From assembly GCF_964340395.1 (NCBI RefSeq), contig NC_135564.1, positions 1,255,001-1,319,000 on the forward strand: 64,000 nt of DNA, read 5' to 3'. The notes beneath the pieces were generated by a model. The model searched no databases and was not told the DNA's origin. It was given only the letters and a program-made list of their open reading frames with translations. Shown here in pieces: positions 48,731 through 61,069 of the stretch; position 1 is the stretch's first letter; every line of letters begins with the position of its first letter. Source of the stretch: Glandiceps talaboti (Eukaryota; Hemichordata; Enteropneusta; Spengelidae). Made by a program: the position numbers and the translations under genes.

Positions 48731-51469
48731 TCAAGGAATTCTGGGCTTGAAAAACAAGAGCACAAAGTAAACATTTGTTGGTGACACTTCGGTTTTAAAA
48801 GAGGAAACCAAAAACTGTTTACTTACATATATGAATTTTGCATCTACAAGAAAACAAAGCACTTTGTAAATGTTTGGAGGCTATGCTTAAAATTAGGTGA
48901 AGTGAAAACAAAGCTGTTAACATTATACATTGAGGGAAAAAAAACAAGATACACAGTCAATAATTAGGTATGACATTTAAACAGAATTAAGTCTACTGAG
49001 TTCACAGACTTAGAATGTCTCACTGTATCAGCTTTAATACACTCTACTGTGAAAAATAAATAGGACATTCAAATAACCTTTGTGAATTGTGTTGGTACCA
49101 CACCTATTGTATTGTTGGAAAAGAATGTTTGAAATCAGACAACCATATTAAAGTGTTTTCAGCTACCCAGAGTATACAAAAGACAAAGGTGATGTTTTTG
49201 TGTTTGCCTTTCAATACAAAATGTCTCATAAGCACATATTGTGTGTGGTTTGCTGCATACTAAATGTATGACACTATGACCTCACGAGTGGAAACCCCTA
49301 AAAATACACAAATCAAAACAAATTAAGGTGAAACAAAACTCCTCGTAAAACACATTTTAACAGAAAGAAACTATTTTCACAGCTTTGGTTGAAATTGCAT
49401 TTTAAAAGCAAATATTCAAGTCGTATGAATACAGAGTAGGGAATAACTTTGTTCCATTTCAATGGCTTCTACTTTGAAAATATAAAAACTGTCAAAACAG
49501 AAATGTATACTTTAATAATTCCAGGATGTGTTCAGGAATAAGTCAAAATTCCCTATTTCCATTCTCCTTTCAAACGACAGAAGTATTTTAACAAGACCTA
49601 GCCGGCCAGGAAACCACAATCGTTGTCAGTCCTTGCACATCGCATAGAATAAGACAGCATGGATCCAATACAACAGAAAACCCCACTAAAACAAAACTGA
49701 CTCGAAATTACAACTAAAAAAGTCAAAGAAGCAAAGTTGTGCCAATAAATAGTCTAGAAATGTATAGTTTATTGGCTGTACAGCTTCACAGCTGATTCCA
49801 CTGCTTTGAAATCATAGGAGTCTGCAGGATAATATGATCTAAATACATGGTTGTAACTTAATTACAAAAATGCAAGTAGTGATGAGTGTTCTGTAATGCA
49901 GAAACCACCCTATATGTTTGTCTGCTTTGGAAATAGAGCCAGATACCCTGAAGGGTTAGTTACCAGCTAATAGAATAACTACTGTTACATGTGTATGTAG
50001 GCAGTGTTGCATTTAGACATAGTGCTTTCAAACTCCCATGTATTTAGAACTCCTACACTTCATGTTTACCATTATTGATGCCACAGGAAAGGTTACCTGC
50101 TACATCACAGGTCAAATTATGAAAAATGCTTTTTAGACCCAATATGAGTGATATTTGAGTAGATGCGAGTTGTTGTTTATCATAAAAATTTTTTATTTTT
50201 TTTTGTAAGAGTATCGTTGACGAAATGAAATAAATCATGTATTAGTAAGGTAGCAACTTGCTCGGCAGGTGTTTACATATAAAAGCTCTGTGACTACATT
50301 AAAGTAATTTTCTAGTCATAGTTTTTGAAGCTTTGTCCAAAACAGTGGGCAAACTTTGCATGATGCCAGTACACAGCTAGTTGTCCCTAATGTCTGATAC
50401 CTTTGATTTCCCAAGAATGGAGAAACATATGACTTAGTCAATTCCATAATATCTTTTTATTTTTCCACTCCACGCTGTTCAATATTCTATATCATCTTAT
50501 ACTAAGGAACCTGCAGTTCCTCTATAAATCTATACACATTTTAATACAACCAGTTATAACAATGAAGCCTGTGAGTATATAAAGTTTGAAATCCAGTATA
50601 TAAAATTTGCACTAATATGTTCTTTTCAAATTTATATTTCTTTAATCATATTGCTTGACATTAAAATCAAAATGTAATTTATTTTCTAGCCTGTACCATA
50701 TTTTCCCCAATTTTAGGGGAATATTTTCTGACAAGTAAATAATGGGTTAGAAATTTGCCAACCAAATAAATCAACACCTAAATCCTAAATTGAAATTCTA
50801 GTCACTGTAACTTGGTGCTATTTTTGTTCCGTTTCCATGGTAAATCAACCACCTTTTTTATCAGCTGAAAAGCACTTCATTCTATTAAACTGTTTCCACA
50901 AAAGCATAAAAAAAAATACCCTCTCATTTTACCTCCCATTCCTATTGTGTACTTTTATAAACATTTTGTTCTACTGTCCAGACATGAAATTAATTTCACA
51001 GCTAGAATATTTTTTTGAGTGATTGTGGACTTTACTTATCCTGAGGTGGAACCAAAGGTGATTATGTACTATCTTGATTAATTAAGAAGATTGGAAGTTG
51101 CCAAGGCAACATACTCTTAAAATATCAACAGTTTCAATTTTACAACTATACTGTATTCATACATATCTCTTTTTTAAATAAACTCAGCATTACAAGAACT
51201 TTGGAAAGTTTTTAACCTTTATATGCAGAAAGTTAACAACATTGTTGTACGAGTAGACTAAATCCAGCCCAATTGAACCAATAATAATTCATTTAATGAC
51301 AACGACTCCATTAATCTGACTTACAGAAAGAACAGTGTCTGTTTGCACCAAGAAATTGATCCATTATTCACATATCTTTGCAATCCTATGAATCCTTTAA
51401 AGGTTCTTTTCCTCCCACGTCAACATTTTAAGATTGTCTTATATTCCTTCACATTTCTTACATTCCTTT

Positions 51470-52110
51470 ACAATTTTTGTGAACATTTGTTTTAAATGTT
51501 CTAATTTTGCCAACAAAATGCCAACTGTCCTCTAAGGCTATGTACGATAAAGAACAGATTTTTATACAAAAGAAAGAATTTGTATTTATTTTATTTTTCT
51601 ATTTTCCTTTCATTATTTACTTAATTTTACTGGTTTTATCAACAAAATACCATCTGTCCCTTGTGTATATACAGATACTGATTTTTACACAAATAAAAGA
51701 ATTCCCAAATATTCTCTAGATTCCTTTACACTTGTCTATAATTGTTATAATTTTGACAACAAAATGAAAACTATCATCTTAGACTATGTACGATAAAGAA
51801 CTGATTTTAACACAAATGCTTAATGAAACAATTTTAAATTTTCTCATTTTTCTATGTTTTTGTCGTGCAGACTGTCCTGTACAATACAATACAATACAAT
51901 ATTTATACAAATGAATTTAATTTTCTTTTCGATATTCCACATTATTTTTTATTTTACTAATTTTGCAACAAAATATTGACTCTCCTCAAGTAAACAGATA
52001 AAGAACTGATTTTTACACAAATGAATGAACTAAAATTTTTGTGAAATTTCTCTATTTTTCTTCACATTTTTTATTGATCTGTCACTAAAATACTGTTATG
52101 TTTGCTCTAT
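51470..52110. repeat. Degenerate AT-rich tandem repeat, about 135-bp unit
   Basis: Phrases CAACAAAATGCCAACTGTCC, CTATGTACGATAAAGAAC and GATTTTTACACAAATGAA recur near 51510, 51640, 51760, 51965 and 52085. A short (ATACA)n tract lies at 51880. Confidence 0.65.
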
Positions 52111-53095
52111 GTGTATAAATAAACAATCAAGTTTTCATAGATAAATATCCAATAACAGGGAAGTAATTCTAGGCTATTCTGAATTTTTTTGTGGTTAGGA
52201 ATTAACCGAGTTTAATTCTTTACAATTTCAATATAGTGTCTAAAACTCGTGTCTGCTATTTCATTCACTGGAATTACACACAGGGGAATTTTTTAGAAGT
52301 AAATTAATATTGGGATGAAAATTAAACTAGCCGTGTGTATTCAATATCTGATTATTAGCTTGAACAATAAAAAATTAAATACATTTTTGTCACATAGTGA
52401 GTTATTAACAAAGATAGCTATGAATTCAACTCTAAAGATATATCTATTTATGATCAAAGGTTTATACTTGGGTTGTTTTAAAAAAGACATTTTTCAAATT
52501 CAGCTTTTTTCTGCAAATATATTATTGAACAGACAGTTTTCTACTTTACCTTTAGCTTATTATTTTCTGATGATTATTTAAAGGGTTACAATTGAGTATT
52601 TTAACAAAGATGGCTTTCAAAAGCAACTTGCATTCATTTTTTTTTTGTAGTAATTTTTTCAATAATCAAAAGCTATGGTATAGAAATAATCCATAGCAAC
52701 AGCACCACTGGTAAAATACATGCTTTACAGCAGATGTGTCAACAAACCCTATATTTTAAGCCAACAGAGAAAGACAATCAAAATCTACAATGCCAATGAG
52801 TGGCTTCTTGAGTTTGTGTAATGACTCAATTCAAGTCGGCTGATTATAATACCACAAAATTTATTTTTTTGAAACAGCTGGAAAAATTCCAAAGGTCAAG
52901 AGCTCCTCAGGTTGCATTTTTAATTAATCAGAACAATAATCTAGCTGTCATATTTACTATATATGTATTGATATGGAATATAATTCAAGAGTTTGGAATG
53001 TATGCCATGTGTGCTGTTGTATATTGCAGTGCATATGTATAAGGGAGATTGTATACAAGGCTACAGTGTGTAAAAAAGTAAATGCAGTTACTTAC

Positions 53096-53171
53096 ACGAG
53101 GCATAGTCCTGTAACTGTTGAAACTCCGATGGGCTGAATTTGTCCCACACTGTTAAGTTTGGGCTTGTCAT
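53096..53171 (-). CDS. DGK: First coding exon of a type I diacylglycerol kinase (partial gene)
   Basis: Diacylglycerol kinases phosphorylate diacylglycerol to phosphatidic acid at membranes and so end DAG signalling. Type I members (alpha, beta, gamma) add an N-terminal recoverin-homology domain and two calcium-binding EF hands. Seen here: on the minus strand ATG starts at 53171 and gives 25 codons plus one base; residues 9-24 read WDKFSPSEFQQLQDYA, which fits the conserved SPSEF-QLQKY start of DGK beta and the SPSDF-QLQKY of DGK alpha. The exon ends at 53096 directly before a perfect donor GTAAGT (53095-53090), leaving a phase-1 intron. The ATG has purine at -3, and an in-frame TGA lies 22 codons upstream (53240-53238), so this is a genuine start. 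The rest of the protein (EF hands, two C1 domains, catalytic domain) is not visible in the window and should lie toward lower coordinates. Which paralogue it is cannot be said from 25 residues. Family call is firm from motif and splice context, but made from memory without alignment. Confidence 0.82.
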
Positions 53172-53400
53172 CCTGTTCTGATTGCTTCCTGGTAGTAGTT
53201 TTCCACAACTATACAGGATGTAGTCGGTGGCTGTACGTCAGTGATCGTTACTTAAGTGTGTGCACTTGTTCACTCTGTCACTCTCTCTTTCACTGTGTGT
53301 GTGTAGAACCCGGCAAGCTCTCTGTATACAGTACTCAACAGATCCCAGTGTACAGCACTATAACGATGAAACAGAAGAAACACGCTGTATATAGAGCCTA
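53172..53400 (-). promoter_or_regulatory. 5' UTR and probable core promoter of the DGK gene
   Basis: Upstream of the DGK ATG on the minus strand there is about 200 bp of mixed composition, richer in GC than the surroundings and free of the tandem repeats seen elsewhere. A TATA-like TATATA on the minus strand lies at about 53389-53394, which would place transcription start near 53360 and give a 5' UTR of roughly 190 nt with no need for an upstream intron. A short CA/GA-rich tract (53270-53300, read as GT/CT on the plus strand) lies within it. The in-frame TGA at 53240-53238 ends any upstream extension. TATA use is inference; an upstream non-coding exon further right cannot be excluded. Confidence 0.4.
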
Positions 53401-54784
53401 AGAGGGCAACAAGGGAATGTGACAAACACTAACCGTTAATCACCAGTCATCAAGCTAAAGAGTTTCTACTGTGGGCCAAAAACACCACAGATGACAACAT
53501 TGGTATACTGTCTATTGGTGTAATGAACACAGCAAAGCACAGGGGCCAAACCCACTGCCAACCAGGCTTCAGGATGTAGACACTGCCTAGTGAATAGTAT
53601 TATACTTGAATGTATAAATATTCAATGGGTTTAGATATAAATAGGAAATATTCCACACCGTCAATAACAAAGTCCCATAAGTATCCCACCAAAAGACACT
53701 TCAATTCAACCATCAATTTCATTAGCAGACTAAAGTGTTTGTTGTGAATTTTCCAAGAATTAATTATACAGACAATTAATCCATCTTTGAAAAGGGCCCT
53801 TTTCAGTGTAGTTAAGCTGATGCTAATAAATGCAATGTAGGGAGTATGCAGATGAAATAGAAAAGCCTAAGTTCCATGCTGTTACTGTTAATAAACTTAC
53901 CCTTCTTGACCTGGTAGAAAAGTGAATACAACTTTCAAGGCAGGGTGTTTCAAGGCCAATACACAGTGATTCAAAGTGAGTTCATGCAGTTTAATCCTTG
54001 TGAATATTTACAGAAATGACTGGCACCTTGTTGATCATGGTTTCTTAATTACGTCTATCTCAACAACTGTCATCTGTAAAACATGATAAATATACACTAA
54101 ATTGAATGCAAACATTGACCTATTGAAGTAGGAAAGAAAAGCTATACGTAAATATTGAAATAGTGCCTATATTTGTTGAATTTTTAATTTCACTAAATTA
54201 TGGGATATATACATTACTGCTGATATTGTGATAATCTATTGTGGCTGTATAAGAGACTCATCTATCTGTATAGGAAGGAAAGACCCCAGGAAAGATCTGC
54301 AATGAACATGTCAGAGATAAAAATCTGACACAAGGTTACCACATCCACAGAGTGTAGGATTAGTCATTAGTACATAAAAGCATACTGCTGTTTCACTGGC
54401 ATTTACATATGAAGACCCATCAAGACGACCATGCCATAATGTCAAAGTTCACAAGGCTGAGAAGAGAAACAACAAAGGAGTTCAAATACTTATGTGCTGA
54501 GTAAAACTTAGACACTGCCACATGTGAAATATACAGGCATGTCTTCTGTACTATTTATAGCAGTATAAACATCGTAAAAATGTAACAAAATGTAGACTGC
54601 CCTCTATAGACCTAGTTGACACATGTAGGTCATCAACGTAATATTAAGGGGTAAAATTCTCTAGTGACCCACATCTCAACTTTGCTGTGTATGCCCATTG
54701 GTATGTGTATATGGCTTGTGTATTTGTGTTTGTGAGTATGCATGGTTGTATGTACATGTGTGCATGTGTATGTTATAAATACAT

Positions 54785-55640
54785 CCCTTACAAAATTGTC
54801 CTACAGGATTCCAAGATTCCTAAAAAAATACCCAATGGTTTCCTAAAGGATGGCTATAAGATCATCGTATCCTAAAGGATTTTTATAGGATGTATTTCCT
54901 CCAGTCCTAAAGATATTCTAAAATTGTTTCTGTCACTTTTTTTTAAATCTTCAAGTACAGCATACTTTTTTTTCTTTTCTTTTTTATTTATTAATCTTTC
55001 ATATACAGACACCATTTTAGTGTTTTAACAGTTCTCCCAATGGAACCTGTTGCAAGATTACGTACAAAGAAAAAACAAACAGAAGGGACAAACTATAATT
55101 TCTGTCAGTTTTTATGGCAATTACAATAACAGAACTTTGAATTTTCTGCATTTTAACAAGATTAATCATGATTTCATATGTTGGTATATTCCACCATGCA
55201 AATCTATTAGTAACTGAATTGAAAGTGATACTACAGAATTCTGACAAAGAAATTATAACATATACTAGAAATTAATACCGAAAAATTTCAATAATATTTT
55301 AAGGATTCTACATGAAAAAAGTAAAGCATTACTAGAGGTATACTAAGGGATCTCAATAAGAAGTTTTCTTTGATTACTAATTTAAGGATGTCTTTCAGGA
55401 TTACTAATTAAAAAGAATTCTTGAAGCAATTTTAAAAGATATAAATTGTTATCTAAGGATATTAAAATATTAAAGGATTCCTATATTTATACTTTAATAT
55501 TCCTAAATGATGTCCTATAGGAATCCTAAAAGAAAGGGTCAAAATCTTATATAAGATTTTTCTTATAGGAACACTTTAAGAATCCTATAGGATTCCTATA
55601 AGACTTTTTCCTATAGGATCCTATAGGATATTTTCGCAAA
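54785..55640. repeat. Scattered AGGAT/ATCCT-rich region
   Basis: CCTAAAGGAT, CCTATAGGATTCC and related words recur, densest at 55490-55630 where ATCCTATAGGAT palindromes abut one another. The part 54920-55300 is ordinary AT-rich sequence. Confidence 0.55.
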
Positions 55641-55654
55641 GGATTAGTCAATTT

Positions 55655-56475
55655 GTGTATCTGTGTATGTTAAAGTGTATGTGTCTGTGTATGTAACTAT
55701 GTTACAGTGTGTGTCTATGTATGTTAAAGTGTATGTGTCTGTGTATGTTACAGTGTGTATCTGTGTATGTTACAGTGTGTGTGTGTCTATGTATGTTACA
55801 GTGTATGTGTCTATGTATGTTACAGTGTATGTGTCTATGTATGTTACAGTATATATGTCTGTGTATGTTACAGTGTGTGTCTATGTATGTTACAGTGTAT
55901 GTGTCTATGTATGTTACAGTGTGTATGTCTATGTATGTTACAGTGTATGTGTCTATGTATGTTACAGTGTATGTGTCTATGTATGTTACAGTATGTATGT
56001 CTATGTATGTTACAGTGTATGTGTCTGTGTATGTTACAGTGTTTATGTATGTTACAGTGTGTGTCTATGTATGTTAAGGTGTATGTGTCTATGTATGTTA
56101 CAGTGTTTATGTATGTTACAGTGTATGTGTTTATGTATGTTACAGTGTATGTGTCTATGTATGTTACAGTGTGTCTATGTATGTTACAGTGTGTTTATGT
56201 ATGTTACAGTGTGTATCTGTGTCTGTTACAGTGTGTTTATGTATGTTACAGTGTGTGTCTATGTATGTTACAGTGTATGTGTCTATGTATGTTACAGTGT
56301 TTATGTATGTTACAGTGTATGTGTCTATGTATGTTACAGTGTATGTGTCTATGTATGTTACAGTGTGTATCTGTGTATGTTACAGTGTGTATGTCTATGT
56401 ATGTTACAGTGTGTATCTGTGTATGTTACAGTGTGTTTATGTATGTTACAGTGTATGTATCTGTGTATGTTATAC
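55655..56475 (+). repeat. About 23-bp minisatellite, roughly 35 copies
   Basis: Units read GTATGTTACAGTGTATGTGT with TCT or TCTAT spacers, 17-25 bp long. Frames of 325, 243, 122 and 107 codons are open on the plus strand as cysteine/valine/tyrosine repeats; with all frames open none is a credible gene. Confidence 0.96.
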
Positions 56476-56684
56476 TTTCTGTCTAGGTTTCTGAGTCTGG
56501 TTTTGAATTTATTAGAAATGTGTGTCTGCATATTGTATTCAGTCTCTAAATGTCATTGTTTCTGTCTACAGTGCAAGAGCCTCTGTCTAGGAATTTCTTT
56601 TGTGACAGTGTGTCTGCATATCATGTGTATATGTAACTGAGTATCTTGGTCTGTCTCTTTTTCTGTTAGTCTCATAACAAGACC

Positions 56685-56810
56685 TCATAACTGTGCTCAG
56701 CGGATTGCTGAAAAGCCGAGGATGACAGCATCTCTGATGCTATATGACCTGTGGTCACTTTTAAAAGTTAGCAGAACTGCCCGAGGGTCTAGCAACTAGA
56801 CTGTGTTGTT
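56685..56810. other. Unassigned GC-richer block with small hairpins
   Basis: A 120-bp stretch, less AT-rich than its surroundings, with GCTCAGCGGATTGCTGA, GATGACAGCATCTCTGATGC and TCTAGCAACTAGA, each able to form a short hairpin. It resembles no tRNA or snRNA I know, and a C/D snoRNA reading fails because the C box is poor. It may be a fragment of an unrecognised repeat. Confidence 0.25.
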
Positions 56811-57074
56811 TCTGTCTGAATGTGAAGACCTCTCTGTAGTGAAATTTTTTCCATGTGTTTGCATAAATGGTATTTAACTTACATTATACTATGCACAAGC
56901 CATTAAAACAAAAAATATGGAATATATACTCTGGTTGTTCTACATCATGACAACACTCATCTATGTCACATTAACATGTGTCTACATCAATTGTCAATGT
57001 AGATTTATAAGGCTTTTCTGAGCCATAAAGAGACATTGTCTAATAACTGCTGAGTCTGTATATATAATAAACAC

Positions 57075-57345
57075 GAGGGGTGAACAAATCATTTTGTGAA
57101 CTGGTGGTCCCTGGACCAGTGCCTTACAAAATCCAGTGGTCCTGCTGAAAGAACTAGTGGTCCAAAGTCCCGCTAATGTGAAACATTAAATCTTGCCTAT
57201 GAATCTTGTATATTCAGACGACTTTTTAACACAGTTATTAACAGTAAGGTACTAGTCCAACGGACCAGACAAGGTAAAATTGGTGTGGTCCGCCCCAAAA
57301 AATCGCTAGTTCCGGACCCAGGACCAGTGGATTTGTTCACCCCTG
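57075..57345 (-). mobile_element. hAT-like MITE, copy 2
   Basis: Left edge GAGGGGTGAACAAATC and right edge GGATTTGTTCACCCCTG. Aligns end to end with copies 1 and 3, in the orientation opposite to copy 1. Includes GGTGTGGTCCGCC and GAAACATTAAATCTTGCC. Confidence 0.8.
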
Positions 57346-57924
57346 AATGTTACACTTTATTTAGAATTATTTACTTTTATTTGTATGTTTATAAATGTTG
57401 TATTTTCAACTTGTGTATATTCTGTAATTAATATTCTTGCCTTAAAATTTCAAAGTGTAACTTCTTCAAATAAAATATAATATATGTGTATATATATATA
57501 TGATTCTATGTCACTGGTTCTGCTGTGTTCAAAATATGAGTCAAAACTTTCAAAATTACCATTACTTTCCCCAATTTTTCTTTCATATTAATGGTGCTGG
57601 TATAATTATGTTATTCTCCAATATATTTCATCATTCAGCTTGAATATACTCGTGACCCAAGGGTTGTCACTACTCATCTAGTGACTCATACTATAGTGAC
57701 AATGGTCATTTAGATCACTCGTATTTTCCTTGGCTGAAGAAGAAAAATATTGGGAATAACATTTAAATACATGCATATATGGTGTGCAAAATATACATCA
57801 ACAGTTCCAAATTCCTTGAGTGACTTGAAGCTGTATTAACTGCAACTTCAACATTTTTTTTAAAAGTGTTTTGTTTGTGCAATAACTTATGTTACTTGTA
57901 CTATCATATAATCTGAATAGACTT

Positions 57925-58190
57925 ACATCACCTGTGGGTAAACATATTTTTGTAGCTGTATACACAATAAATAGAATTGATTTTTCAGTCCATGCTCAAA
58001 AATCAGCCTGACTTCAATGGCAATCATAGTTTCAACTTGTTTCTGTACAACTTACAAATGTATGGATAATATCGAACACTGATTAACATGTACAATGTCT
58101 AATTATTGGTATTTTAACAATTTTCGGTGAATATATTGTGGTTTTCTGATCGAAAAATAACACTCCAATTAAAACTAGTGCAGTTCTATC
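57925..58190 (+). mobile_element. Dispersed element C, copy 3
   Basis: Aligns with 36985-37230: CACCTGTGGGTAAACATATT, CAAAAATCAGCC, TTTCAACTTGTTTCTGTAC, TAATTATTGGTATTTTAACA. Single unit, no internal tandem expansion. Confidence 0.65.
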
Positions 58191-59229
58191 ATAGAAACAT
58201 ATTCAAAATCAAGCTTTTGCGCAAAAGAAATGGGTGAACAGTCACATGATGACTATACACCACTGTGTTAATCTGCATCATGTATTTCTTTGATTTATAA
58301 AATAATTTCAAAATTCTACACCCGCTAAGGCTGGACACCAAAGAAATTATAGCATCATTGATAATAAGATGACAACACATGCTTATCTGGGTAAAAATTA
58401 TCGTTTATGGTTGAAATTTGAGATCTTTTAATCAATCTTTATTGCATAACAACATGCCATAATAAGCATGGTGAAGAATACAAAAATAACATACAGAAAT
58501 AAAGTGAATACAATACAATCCTTGAGCCAAACATCAGTGGTTCAAAGCTCTATCTGAGTTTAACCCTATAATCCTACCACAGTCATGAACTTGACATGAA
58601 GATCTGGGTTATTTGTCATTTCGACATCATCCACACTTTTAAAAGTATGATTATGAACTGAAAGTACCATCAACATGTACCCACACACTTACTTACTCCT
58701 TTTTTCAAACGTAACCGATCATTTTGAAGGTGCTACCATGAGAAACATAAAACAAAGAGGGTTGCCTTGACAACATACAACACAATAGCCCTATCCCTAC
58801 CTGAAATCAGTTCAAAACCGGTTCCTGTCCAAAAACAAAACAAACTGAGTAGAACTTAGAAGATTTGAATCAATTCACTTTTTGCTTTTGCATCAGTTCC
58901 AAACAAACTTACTTTGAATAGGTCCGAACACCTCCCTGAGGTGGTTTCGTGAAGTGGTTCAAATTGGTTTTCGTGCACATGGGGACCAACGAACTGATTT
59001 CAATTCAATTTCAAATCAATTTAACATTCCACAGTGGGATTAATGTAATGAATCAAGATATTCTTAGACATTCTTATCCTTGTTGACCAAAGATTGTCAA
59101 TGTATTTCCTCAATGGTCAAGATACCACCTGCAGCTCCTGCATATATACCATTATTCCAGTTATCTATCTGAAATGTTCAATTCAAAGTAAACATGGAAA
59201 CAGAAATGGAGTTTCTGAGTAACTAAAGT

Positions 59230-59488
59230 CCATGGGCAAGATTTGAACCATGACTGTGCCTCAGTAAACCCAACTGTATAATTGGGGACCTGGTAGGATA
59301 GAGCTTGCAATGTGAATGCTTTAATCCTATGCACTTATAAAGGCTGCAATGGATTGTATGCTTCCCAGGGAGTTGAAGTATAAAGGGCCATTGTGCCGCT
59401 ATAGATCCATGCCAGGGGTAATAATTGTAAAGTGCTTTGAGCACCCAGACTGGGTTGGAAAGCACTATATAAAAACCATCATTATTAA
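59230..59488 (+). mobile_element. CORE-SINE (MIR-like) with L2-type 3' tail
   Basis: GTGCCTCAGTAAACCC and CTGTATAATTGGGGA (about 59256-59288) match in order the MIR/CORE block (GTGCCTCAGTTTCCCC, CTGTAAAATGGGGA). The 3' part GTAAAGTGCTTTGAGCAC, GGAAAGCACTATATAAA and a terminal ATTATTA match the tail that MIR-type SINEs share with L2 LINEs. Length of about 260 bp suits a SINE. The tRNA head is not clear, so the copy may be 5'-truncated or diverged. The comparison is from memory of the consensus. Confidence 0.65.
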
Positions 59489-59518
59489 GGCCTTTATCTC
59501 AACATATCAAGTACAACT

Positions 59519-60342
59519 GTAGTCTAGTTCCTGCATGACACGTTACAATTACTACCATCATCTCCACTCATGTATAGGTAAAGTCATTAGTCTAACATAG
59601 AAATCTGTGCCATCCCACTGGGCGAGGGTAAATGATGCATGTCAGTAGTAATCCATTGCAAATTGACAGGCAGTTGCAATTGGTTAGTTCCTTTAGACAA
59701 TTGCTCATTAAACGAAACTCCACCTCTCCAGTCTGAAACTAAAATCATGTGGGTTGGCAATAATGTCATCACATTTAGATAAACCCAGTCAGGGTAGCAC
59801 AGATTTCTGTGTTAGAATAAGGACTTTCAATACACTTGAGTATAGTCCTGCTTGCATACGGAGTAAGTCATCCCTTCCTTCTCCATCTTGCAAAGAACCA
59901 GCTGTGAAACCTGGGCTTACCAGAAATGCTGGTAACTAAAGAATTAATGCACCCTGTGGTTAAATATTAACTTCAGGGTTCCACCTTACGTACGATGATG
60001 TACGTGGCGATCCTGATAAAATATAGTGGCATTTGTAAGGTGGGACATTTAAAATTACAACCGGAACTGGAAAAGTTCCAATTTCAACACTTTTTTGAAT
60101 CTTTCAAGAGACTACTATCGTCAAAGAGATGTAAAATGAGTACATATTCTAATATTCGACCAGTGGGTACGTAATTCTTCGGTAATTGGTGTGCTCAAAA
60201 TAGGCCGAATACATTGTTTTTTGCAGGACAGTGTTGAGGGTCATGTCAGTCATCTAGACCCATGTCCACCGTCTGCAAGCAGGACTAACTTGAGTAGAGA
60301 TGATAGTAGTAATTGTAACACGTCGTATAGGAACTAGACTAC
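59519..60342. mobile_element. Compound foldback element with nested inverted repeats
   Basis: Outer arms 59519-59570 and 60291-60342 are inverted repeats matching at 45 of 52 positions, all differences transitions. Inside are two more pairs: TCTAACATAGAAATCTGTGC (59591) against 59797-59816 (19 of 20), and CCACCTTAC (59981) against GTAAGGTGG (60035). AGTCCTGCTTGCATACGG (59846) is also inverted against 60270-60287. No coding sequence is recognised. Probably a MITE inserted by, or fused with, others. Confidence 0.65.
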
Positions 60343-60464
60343 TAGAACTTATGTATATGAGGAATTGAATCTTTGACTTTAGACACTACTAGCACTATAT
60401 TTCATTCTTGGAAATCTTAATAAACTTCAATGCAACCAGAGACGCTCCACTTATATATACATTA

Positions 60465-60790
60465 TATAAAAAAATAATTTTTGTCACTTTTCAAGAATTA
60501 CATATGAAGAATAGAAAAAGCATAGGTATAACCATGGGTACTTCTTTTATCAACAAGAGCATTTTTATTGTCACTTTTCAAAAATAATCTATTAAAAAAT
60601 ACAAAAAAAATACAAAATATGAAAGTACAACTGTAGGTACTATGTTCATCAAAAATAAACAATTTAATTATTCTATTAGTTTTTAAGAATTGTGTAAAAA
60701 AAAAAATATACAGGTGTTTACAAGAACCATAAGTACAAATGTAGATCCTTTTTTCATAAAAATTAAAATAATTATTTTTAACATCTTTTT
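60465..60790. repeat. Degenerate A/T-rich tandem repeat, about 110-bp unit, 3 copies
   Basis: TTGTCACTTTTCAAGAAT / TTGTCACTTTTCAAAAAT, TAGAAAAAGCATAGG-type and GGTACTTCTTTTATCAA / GGTACTATGTTCATCAA phrases recur in order. Confidence 0.65.
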
Positions 60791-61069
60791 CATTCAAAGA
60801 CTAACTTGATATAAAAATGATGAATTCTGATTCAGTAGTCTTTCAGTCAGCTAAGCTGTGATAAGATAGTGTTTTCTATACCCCATGTGATTTGTAAGTC
60901 TGTGTACAGGTACTTGATACATTTGTGTCGATTTACAACATCTGTTTGCATTTGATCTAGGTAACATTTGAGTAGTATTTGAAGTATCAGATGTGATTCA
61001 ATCACTTGAGCATGCTAACCCCGTTTTCCACTCACAGTATGATACTATTAGATTGTAACTGGCTTATGT

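Noticed and set aside
55663-56640. Plus-strand open frame of 325 codons, cysteine/valine/tyrosine-rich
   Set aside because: It lies almost wholly on the 23-bp array; other frames over the same array are open too, and no domain is visible.
56715-56745. C/D-box snoRNA reading (GATGA followed by CTGA)
   Set aside because: The C box does not match RUGAUGA, the two boxes are too close, and no terminal stem brings them together.
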